A stretch of DNA of 44,396 nucleotides from positions 1 to 44,396 of the forward strand of contig JAJTER010000008.1 in assembly GCA_021299835.1 (NCBI GenBank), read 5' to 3'. This DNA comes from Saprospiraceae bacterium (GTDB taxonomy: Bacteria > Bacteroidota > Bacteroidia > Chitinophagales > Saprospiraceae). Below the pieces are notes generated by a model, which had not been told where the DNA came from, ran no database searches, and saw only the letters and a list, made by a program, of their open reading frames with translations. Shown here piece by piece: positions 33,990 to 42,100 of the stretch (position 1 is the first letter of the stretch; every line of letters begins with the position of its first letter). A program made the position numbers and the translations under genes.

Positions 33990-35747
33990 GTGTCCGATAT
34001 CGCTGTTATTATTAATAAAAAGCATGAAAATCATGCCAATGCCGCTGTTTGGCTTCCTTTTAAAAGAACTTTCCCTGAGGCAAGTTTTTTTTACACAGAA
34101 TATTCAGGTCATGCTACTGCGTTAGCAGAAACGGCAGCTTTACAAGGGAATACTATCATCGTCGCCGTAGGGGGTGACGGTACTGTAAATGAAGTAGTTA
34201 ACGGTATGATGATGGTTTCTCAGGAAGTGAGACTTACTCTTTCCCTGGCGATTTTACCAGTAGGTACCGGAAACGATTTTGTAAAAAGTACCGGATTAAA
34301 TCATTCAATGCAAAGCCTGATTCAAGCTATTCAACAAAATAAATCTACCTTAATTGATATCGGGAGCGTAACTTCTCTGAAAAATGGTAAGGACGAAACA
34401 AGGTATTTTGCCAATATTGCCGATGCAGGTATAGGTGGCTTGGTTGCCCAAAAATTTCTCGGTCTGGTTCGATTGCTTCCCGCTTATCTGGCCTATCAAA
34501 TTAGTATCTTAAGAGCTTTTTTAAGCTTTAAACACGCTTTAGTAGCCATTAAAGGGGATAACTTCGAGTATAAAGGTAAACTGTTGTCCCTTTGTGCCGC
34601 AAATGGTCAGTGGTTCGGCGGTGGATTGGGTATAGCTCCTCACGCCGATATTCAAGACGGAAATCTTGCTTTTGTTATTCTTGGAGACGTTACTCTTTTT
34701 GATTATTTGAAATATCTTCCAAAAGTTAAAAGAAAGGAATTTATTGATCATCCCAGTTTGTTTTATTATAAAGGAAAATCCTGCGAAATTGAGGTGCTGG
34801 AAGGGCAGAATTTAATTGAATTAGACGGTGAATTTCTTGGCCCCGCTCCGGCAAAATTGAATATTCATCCTAAAGCCATCTCACTTATCGGGATGCTCGC
34901 TCTCTTTCTTTTCTTTTTCCCTTCTTTGTTGATTAGCCAAAAAGGAGATTTAATCCTTCAGGAAAAAATGGAAAGGGCAGTTGCTGGATTTAAAGGAGAT
35001 GTGGGAATATACGTTTATGACCTAAAAAAAGATAAAGTTGTCGATATTCATGCCGATACAGTATTTCCAACGGCAAGTATTGTAAAAGTACCTATTCTTT
35101 TAGGGGTTATGGACAAAATTAAAAAAGGTAATTTGTCCTATCATCAAAAGTTGATATATAAAGATTCTCTGTTATACGAAGGGGAGGATATCCTCGGTTC
35201 CTTTAAGAACGGTGAAACCATTGAGTTAAGCAAAGTGATAATGCTCATGCTAACTACCAGTGATAATACAGCTTCTTTATGGTTACAATCTCTGGCGGGT
35301 ACAGGCCTATCTATTAATGCGTTGATGGATCAGCTTGGATTTATTCATACCCGTGTAAATAGTAGGACGCCTGGTAGAGAAAATAATAGAGATAAATATG
35401 GCTGGGGGCAATCAACGCCTAAAGAATTAGTGCAATTATTTCAGCAAATGCTAAAGGGTAATTTATTGGGAAAATCATCGGATGATTTAATGATCAAACG
35501 TTTGGGTAGGAATTATTGGGATGAAGAGGCGTTGGCTGAAATTCCTGCGGGTGTTTTCACTGCTTCAAAAAATGGGGCAGTAAATGCAAGTAGGAGTGAG
35601 GTCGTTTATGTTAACCATCCAAAGAATCCCTATATATTTTGTATCATGACTGCAAATAATTCCGATAAAAGTTGGGAAGCCGATAATGAGGCTTGGGTAC
35701 TAACCAGAAAATTAAGTAAACTTCTTTGGCAATATTACAACGACTAA
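33990..35747 (+). CDS. Lipid kinase fused to a beta-lactamase-like serine hydrolase
   Basis: A 585-residue fusion. Residues 1-300 are a diacylglycerol/YegS-type kinase with VAVGGDGTVNEV (59-70), LPVGTGNDF, and ELDGEFLGPAP before the usual C-terminal PKAISLIG. Residue 302 is a methionine that opens MLALFLFFFPSLLISQ, a perfect signal-peptide-like segment. Residues about 318-585 are a class A beta-lactamase-like domain: SxxK at Ser363-Lys366 (TASIVKVPILL), SDN at 424-426 (TTSDNTAS) and a KTG counterpart (ASKNGAV). The frame is continuous. The start is GTG at 33990, because a stop lies five codons upstream. The joint could be a signal anchor linking a cytoplasmic kinase to a periplasmic hydrolase. 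Internal initiation at 34893 could also make the hydrolase alone. Confidence 0.9.
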   Translation: MSDIAVIINKKHENHANAAVWLPFKRTFPEASFFYTEYSGHATALAETAALQGNTIIVAVGGDGTVNEVVNGMMMVSQEVRLTLSLAILPVGTGNDFVKSTGLNHSMQSLIQAIQQNKSTLIDIGSVTSLKNGKDETRYFANIADAGIGGLVAQKFLGLVRLLPAYLAYQISILRAFLSFKHALVAIKGDNFEYKGKLLSLCAANGQWFGGGLGIAPHADIQDGNLAFVILGDVTLFDYLKYLPKVKRKEFIDHPSLFYYKGKSCEIEVLEGQNLIELDGEFLGPAPAKLNIHPKAISLIGMLALFLFFFPSLLISQKGDLILQEKMERAVAGFKGDVGIYVYDLKKDKVVDIHADTVFPTASIVKVPILLGVMDKIKKGNLSYHQKLIYKDSLLYEGEDILGSFKNGETIELSKVIMLMLTTSDNTASLWLQSLAGTGLSINALMDQLGFIHTRVNSRTPGRENNRDKYGWGQSTPKELVQLFQQMLKGNLLGKSSDDLMIKRLGRNYWDEEALAEIPAGVFTASKNGAVNASRSEVVYVNHPKNPYIFCIMTANNSDKSWEADNEAWVLTRKLSKLLWQYYND

Positions 35748-35756
35748 TCATTTTTT

Positions 35757-37094
35757 ATGAAAATTAATCTTTTCCTATTCATCCTGTTTTTTCCACTACT
35801 TTTAATGTCTCAATCTCTTCGGGATAGCAAGCAAAGGTTTATTACCCTTTCGGAGGAATCTATTATCAATAAAGAAGCTAACTTTTTTACGTTTTCATTA
35901 GACTTTAAACACGAAACGCCCTTTCATTGTGCTTCCGTTGCCTGGACTGAAAATCATGAAGGTGAAAAGCCTAATAGCCATTTTTTATTTTCATTCTCCA
36001 AGGACAGCGTGAAGTGGACCCCATGGGAATTTCTAATTTCCGATGAGCATGCTATAGATATTCGGGATCAGTTTGCAACAAATCTGCTGTTTTTTGAAAA
36101 GGAATATCAATTTGTAAAAGTTCAGGTGGTTGACGGAAATGGTAAAGTGAGCCAAAATGTGTCTGAAATAAAGATTAATTTTTTTAGTCCGGGAATGGAA
36201 ACCGCATCAAGTTCATTGCAGGAAACGGTGAGTGAAAAATCTTCGTGTGCCTGTCCACAGCCAAAATTTAAAAGCCGGGTAGATTGGCGTTGTCCCCAAG
36301 GGCCAACGTCCCCTTCCATTACTACGGTGTCCCATCTTGTGGTTCATCACTCAGCGGGGACTAATGTTTCCAATGACTGGGGCGCCATTGTCCTGGCTAT
36401 CTGGAATTTACATGTTTATACAAATGGTTGGGCCGATGTAGGCTATAATTGGTTGATTTCTCCTGACGGGACTTTGTTTGAAGGCAGAGGGGGAGGGGAT
36501 AATGTTATGGGGGCCCATTTTTGCGGAAAAAATTCTGGTACTATGGGTGTTTGTCTCATTGGAACCTATACCAATGCAACGCCTCCTGATACCATGATGG
36601 CAAAACTAAGTGAAATTTTTGCATGGAAGGCTTGCCAAAGAAGCATCGATCCCAATACCCAGACTTTTCACGCAAGTACCGGCTTCAATTTATTTGGCAT
36701 TTCCGGTCACAGAGATGGTTGTGCTACAGAATGTCCCGGACAAAAGGTTTATGACCAAATATCCTTGATAAGAAAAACAAGCCAGAATAAAGTTCTCGCC
36801 TGTTCCGCCACGGCTACAAAACAATGGCCCGACGGCTTAGAATGGATAAATATCCGACCCAATCCTATATCGGATACTGAAAGTTACCTCGATGTGTATT
36901 TGTCCAAAACAGGTCCATTTTTATTTCAGATAATAAACATGGACGGACAGATTTTAATGGAGGAAAAACCTTTAATCCAAACAGGGATAAACTCTTTATC
37001 GCTTAAAAATATGGCTAATTTACCCAAAGGAAATTATGCTATTAAACTTCAATTTGGGCAAAAAATCGTAACAAAAACCGTTGTTGTTCAATAA
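35757..37094 (+). CDS. Secreted N-acetylmuramoyl-L-alanine amidase (PGRP fold) with T9SS tail
   Basis: A 445-residue exported enzyme. The signal peptide ends near LLLMSQS. A beta domain of about 25-145 precedes the amidase domain of about 175-340, with zinc ligands His197 (LVVHHSAG), His318 (ISGHRDG) and Cys326 (ATECPG), and the conserved DVGYNWLISPDGTLFEGRGG region (Tyr230). It cleaves peptide stems from peptidoglycan. The C-terminal about 75 residues (IRPNPISDTE, then FQIINMDGQIL, then LPKGNYAIKLQF) form a T9SS sorting domain. It starts 9 bases after the kinase-hydrolase fusion gene, so the two form an operon with a cell-wall theme. Confidence 0.93.
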   Translation: MKINLFLFILFFPLLLMSQSLRDSKQRFITLSEESIINKEANFFTFSLDFKHETPFHCASVAWTENHEGEKPNSHFLFSFSKDSVKWTPWEFLISDEHAIDIRDQFATNLLFFEKEYQFVKVQVVDGNGKVSQNVSEIKINFFSPGMETASSSLQETVSEKSSCACPQPKFKSRVDWRCPQGPTSPSITTVSHLVVHHSAGTNVSNDWGAIVLAIWNLHVYTNGWADVGYNWLISPDGTLFEGRGGGDNVMGAHFCGKNSGTMGVCLIGTYTNATPPDTMMAKLSEIFAWKACQRSIDPNTQTFHASTGFNLFGISGHRDGCATECPGQKVYDQISLIRKTSQNKVLACSATATKQWPDGLEWINIRPNPISDTESYLDVYLSKTGPFLFQIINMDGQILMEEKPLIQTGINSLSLKNMANLPKGNYAIKLQFGQKIVTKTVVVQ

Positions 37095-37102
37095 CTTTTA
37101 AG

Positions 37103-38464
37103 TTAAAAGGGAACCTGGCGGATGTCAGGATATTTACCTTGCAAGGTTCGTTTTTTATCAAACATAAAAAAGGAGGGCGTTGCATTGATATGATAATCCA
37201 TCACGGGCTGACTTTGCCACTTCTTCAGGTCGCAATAATGCCTGAACATAGGATATTCCTTCATCACTTTTTCAAATGCCTCTTTATCATCATCTACGCT
37301 GACAGCCACCACTGCCCAATTTTTCTTTCCTGCTAATTTTTCCTTTAAAACAGGTAACATTTGTTGGCAATGAGGGCACCAGGTAGCCCAAAATACCAAA
37401 ATAATGGTATCGGCGGGGCTTTCCAGGAAGCTTGCTGCATTTCCCGAGTAGTCAGGTATTTTAATAGCTGGAGGATTAAAGCCAATTTTCAGTGAATTGT
37501 AAGCAGCGAGGCGTTCTTTTAATTCTTTCTCCTCCAATTCGTCTGTGCATTGTTGGGTAGCGCTGTAGGTTTCGTCTAAATATTGCAACAAAGCGGGTTT
37601 ATCCAACTGTTTGAAACCTTCTGTTAAAAATTGTCTTGCGAAATCAGCAGTTTCCTTATTTTTTCCAAACTTAATCATTACCGTATCAACAGCTGTTCTT
37701 AAGTTTACATCAGACTCAGCGCCAGGCTGTTCTTGCAGAAAAAATCCAAAATACGCTAAGATATGCTCTACATATAAAGGAGTAAAAAGTAAAGAGGGAT
37801 CAGAAGCATCAATGCCCTTCCAATATTTGTGCTGAAAATCTTTTTCCTGACCTTTCAGCGGTAATTTTATGTTAGGAAAGTAGAACGGGCGGTTAGCCAC
37901 CATTTTTCCTGCCAGACTATTTTTATTTTCCTTTACAAACTTGTTGAAATTAAGGTCAAAATCTTTCATTTCTCGCTCAATTTCCTTGATAGCTGTGGCA
38001 TAAAACGCATTGGTTTTGTCGGGATAAATATCAGTAAACTGTATCAGCGCCCTGTTTCTTTCCTGCGCTTTATAAGCCGATTCTTTGTAAGCATACCATT
38101 TGGTATTTAAAGGAGAACCAGTGAACGTTGCGGCTCCTTCAGGTTTGTCAGCATCAATTGAAACATCAAAACCAAGAGTGTCAGCAATAATGATATCAAC
38201 AAATTTTCTTTGTTGTGGATTAATAATAATTCGATATACACCCGCCTGGAAATTTTCAACGGGAACGCTGAATAAAAATTTACCATCCGTGACCTTTGTA
38301 TCCGTAACGGGTATCTCCTGTCCGTTAAACCTGGAAAGAACGAGATTATTTATTGGAGTGCCGCTTTTCAAATTTCCATTGATCTGGATAAAATTCTGGG
38401 CATAAATAGACATTGAAAAAAATAAAATAATAGAAAAAATGGCACTGATTCTTTGAATTTTCAT
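37103..38464 (-). CDS. TlpA-like thioredoxin-fold lipid-side/periplasmic protein
   Basis: A 453-residue exported protein with a signal peptide ending near SMSIYAQ. The N-terminal about 115 residues resemble DUF4369 (IQINGNLKSGTPINNLVL, then DGKFLFSVPVENFQ). The middle is helical. The C-terminal thioredoxin domain has the redox motif WCPHC (Cys363, Cys366) and the cis-proline in NATPSFFMF. Such proteins reduce or oxidise thiols of exported proteins, in cytochrome maturation or cell-envelope repair. It converges on the amidase gene with an 8-base gap and is divergent from tag. Its client proteins are unknown. Confidence 0.92.
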   Translation of the reverse strand: MKIQRISAIFSIILFFSMSIYAQNFIQINGNLKSGTPINNLVLSRFNGQEIPVTDTKVTDGKFLFSVPVENFQAGVYRIIINPQQRKFVDIIIADTLGFDVSIDADKPEGAATFTGSPLNTKWYAYKESAYKAQERNRALIQFTDIYPDKTNAFYATAIKEIEREMKDFDLNFNKFVKENKNSLAGKMVANRPFYFPNIKLPLKGQEKDFQHKYWKGIDASDPSLLFTPLYVEHILAYFGFFLQEQPGAESDVNLRTAVDTVMIKFGKNKETADFARQFLTEGFKQLDKPALLQYLDETYSATQQCTDELEEKELKERLAAYNSLKIGFNPPAIKIPDYSGNAASFLESPADTIILVFWATWCPHCQQMLPVLKEKLAGKKNWAVVAVSVDDDKEAFEKVMKEYPMFRHYCDLKKWQSQPVMDYHINATPSFFMFDKKRTLQGKYPDIRQVPF

Positions 38465-38534
38465 AATCTTTTAACTAATCTTAAGATGAATTGTAAAAGT
38501 AATGATTTATTTAGTCTTAAAATAACCAAATACA

Positions 38535-39041
38535 ATGTCCTATTGTCTTTCCGTGCAAAAACTACCTGAAAATCACGTTTCCCGATATTATCACGACCAT
38601 GTTTATGGTGTCCCTATGGAAGATGATAGTCTTTTATTTGAAAGACTGGTTATGGAAATTAATCAGGCAGGATTAAGTTGGGTGACTATTCTAAAGAAGC
38701 AGGAAAACTTTAAAAAGGCTTTTGATGAATATGACCTGGGGAAAATTGCCTGTTATGGGGAAGATAAAATCGAAAAGTTATTGCAGAATGAAGGAATAAT
38801 AAGGAATCAATTAAAAATAAGGGCGGTCATTCATAATGCTAATGTGGTGCTTCAATTAATTGAAAACCACGGAAGTTTCAAGGCCTGGCTCGATGTGCAT
38901 CACCCAGCTGAATTACAGGACTGGGTTAAACTGTTTAAAAAAACCTTTAAATTTACAGGCCCTGAAATTGTCCGTGAGTTCTTAGTCAGTTTGGCTTATT
39001 TACCTGGTGCCCATGATGAATTTTGCCATTTAAAAAAATAA
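38535..39041 (+). CDS. tag: DNA-3-methyladenine glycosylase I-like protein
   Basis: The 168 residues match the Tag family, which removes 3-methyladenine from alkylated DNA: YYHDHVYGVPMEDDSLLFER, INQAGLSWVTILKKQENF, and NEGIIRNQLKIRAVIHNA. The zinc site can be placed: Cys4, His20, His160 and Cys164 (GAHDEFC). The N-terminus lacks the usual R-C-x-W and reads SYCLSVQKLPEN, so this is a divergent subgroup, slightly shorter than E. coli Tag. It lies divergent from the thioredoxin-fold gene. Confidence 0.92.
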   Translation: MSYCLSVQKLPENHVSRYYHDHVYGVPMEDDSLLFERLVMEINQAGLSWVTILKKQENFKKAFDEYDLGKIACYGEDKIEKLLQNEGIIRNQLKIRAVIHNANVVLQLIENHGSFKAWLDVHHPAELQDWVKLFKKTFKFTGPEIVREFLVSLAYLPGAHDEFCHLKK

Positions 39042-39144
39042 TTGAATGAGGGAAGCTTTAATTACGTGAAACCCATATAAAATAATTCTTTATTACGTTT
39101 AATTAATAAATTATCTTCGATGTTTATTTTGAACAGCTGAAAAA

Positions 39145-42100
39145 ATGAATCCATTGATTTCTTGGAAAAAAATAATTCTGGCAACCATCCTTTGGAGCGT
39201 AACCAACGCGCTCTTTGGTATTGATATTTATTGGATTGGAGGATCAGGAAAATGGTCCGATTTGAGTCATTGGGCTACCACCTCTGGCGGGAGTATCAGA
39301 CCTTCAGCCATTCCAGGCTCGAAGGATAATGTGATTTTTGACGATAAATCTTTTACCGCACCAAATCAAACCGTACAAATTGATCAGCAAATAACCTTCT
39401 GCCAATCTTTAAATATGTCCACAGTTACGCAATCAGTGGAGGTAAAAGGTCTATCCTCAGGCATATTGAATATTTTTGGCGACTTAAAATTTAATGATAA
39501 AATTAATTTTACCTTTTTGGGCGAGGTGAATTTTTCGGCAGCTTTACCGAATGCTCAAATTCAAATGGCCGGAAATTCCTTTCATAGTATCGTCCGCTTT
39601 AAAGATAATACAGGTTCTTTTCAGCTGAATGGAGATGTAGAAATTGACAGTTTATTGATATTTGAAGGAGGTGTTTTTACATCGAAAGGTTTTGATATAA
39701 AAACAGGGTATTTAGACCTTATTCTTAAAAATGTTAAAACGGATATTAATTTTGATGGATCAACGGTAACCATTCAAGGTTCCGCTTTTTATTTATCTTT
39801 TAACAGTAATATTGAAATACCATCGGCCATCATAAGTTATTCGCAAGGTAAATTCTCTGGTCAAAAAACATCAGTGGTGCTGACCTCTGCGAATGCACTT
39901 TTTCAGATAAAAGGTATTGGTGGTTTACAGTGGGGAAAGCTTGCACATACATCTGGGACGGGCAAAGCCAGGATCCAGGTAGATAGTATTTCCCTTCAGC
40001 ATTATTCGCTGAACAGTGAAACTTTCACTATGGGAACCATTAGCATGGACACGCTGTCTTTAGCAAAAGGTAGAACTTACAGGTTTCAGGAGGGAAGGAA
40101 TTATAAGCTCAAATTCTTAAGCGCACAAGGAGACTGCGCCAATCCAATACAAATATTAAGTGGTTCGGGGGGGGTGAAAACCAATTTCATTGCAAATGCA
40201 GGTGTATTAACAGGAGATTATTTGAGTATCAGAGATGTTTCAGCCACAGGTGGCGCTACGTTCAATGCCAATAATAGCTCCGATTTGGGCAATAATAATG
40301 GTTGGAATATCACTCCTAAAGCAAATAATAAATTATATTGGGTAGGTGGCTCTGGCGATTGGTTTGACCCAAAGCATTGGGCATCCACCTCAGGCGGAGC
40401 TGTTGGCAGTTGCGTGCCCACAGCGGGGGACGATGTTTTTTTTGATGCCAATAGTTTTCCCGCCGCGGGAGGAACAGTTAATCTAAATATTGATAATGCC
40501 TATTGTCGTTCCATGGATTGGACAGGTGCAACGGGTAATCCCTCCTTTGTAGGGAATCCAGATCAATTTATCCATATTTTCGGTTACCTTAAATTAATCA
40601 ATGCCATGTCATGGGCCCTTCAGGGGGATGTATTTTTTGAAAGTAATATGGCTGGAAATAGTATTACCATGGCATCTCAAAAATTTAAAAAAAATCTCTA
40701 TTTTAATGGAGTAGGTGGTTGGATTTTAGAAGACGATATGGAGGTGGCTCTCGATCTTAACCTTATTAAAGGGGGCTTAAATACAAATAGTAAGATTTTA
40801 ACTATTCAAAATTTCAGAAGCCAAAGGTGGGACGATTTGGGAAATGCAAGAACATTGACCTTAGGTAGTTCACTGATCGTTATCAGGCCTCAACTCACCC
40901 CTTGGTCAGAATGGAGCATGCAAACCAATAACTTTACGCTAAATGCAGGAACTTCAACTATCATTTTTTTAAGTTGGGGTAATATGAGTCTTTGGGGAGA
41001 TAATCCGCTTAAATTTAATAATGTACAACAATATGGATATTTTAATGTGAATGGATATCTTAATAATAACAAAAAACATGAGTTTAATTTATTTGTAAGT
41101 GCCAATAATCTTTCCGTATCCAGCAGTCTAAGATGTATTAAATGGGAGGTAACCGGTGGTCACCAATATAGGGTAAATTCAGGTTCAACCTTGTTTGTTG
41201 GTGAACTAATTCCATCGAATGCCTGTGATGGACTCATATATTTTGGTTCTACAACAAATAGTGTATCGGCTTCTATTCATTTTGAAAAAAATACGACCGT
41301 TAATAATTTTATTGTTAAAGATTTACACTCTGTAGGAACTGGCCTGGTCACCGCTAATAATTCAGTAAATTTAGGGAATGCGCTTAATTGGGTATTTACA
41401 GAAAAAGTAGGTAGAAAACTCTATTGGGTAGGAGGTGCTGGTTCATGGTCAGATATTGCACACTGGTCCTCGTCGAGCAATGGTCCGGGTGGAGAATGTA
41501 TTCCCACGCCATTGGACGATGTTTTTTTTGATGAATTTTCATTTCCAGTCGCCGGGGCTGCCGTAGTGATTGAAACCAGTTCGGTCTATGCTAAAAATTT
41601 CACTATCGGCAACGTCAAAAATAGACCCTGGATAAGATCTCAAAATGTTGAAAATCTGGAGCTTTATGGCAATTTGGTTCTCGCATCCAAAAATATTTGT
41701 GAATTTAGTCTTCATAGGTTAAGCCTCAAAGGAAATTTGACGACAAATACAGCCCTTTTTGCTGGGCAGTATATTAATTATATTGAAGTGGATGGGAGTG
41801 GAAAGTGGACCCTTCTCGATTCTCTCACTTGTTATGAATTGGCGTTAAGAAACGGGACCTTATTTACCAATGGAAAATCAGCTAATATCCATTATTTTTA
41901 TGGAAGTGGAGAAAACACCCCTAAAAGATTGGAATTGGGCGACAGTCACTGGTATATCAGCGGAAATTTTCAAAATTATTCAGAATTTAGCTTGCAAGGT
42001 GATTCTATCTCGGTTATTCCAGGAACTTCTACCATTGAATTTATTAACGGGGGAGATTTTTACGAGCGGAAGCTGCATAATTTTCATAGGCTTTTATTTT

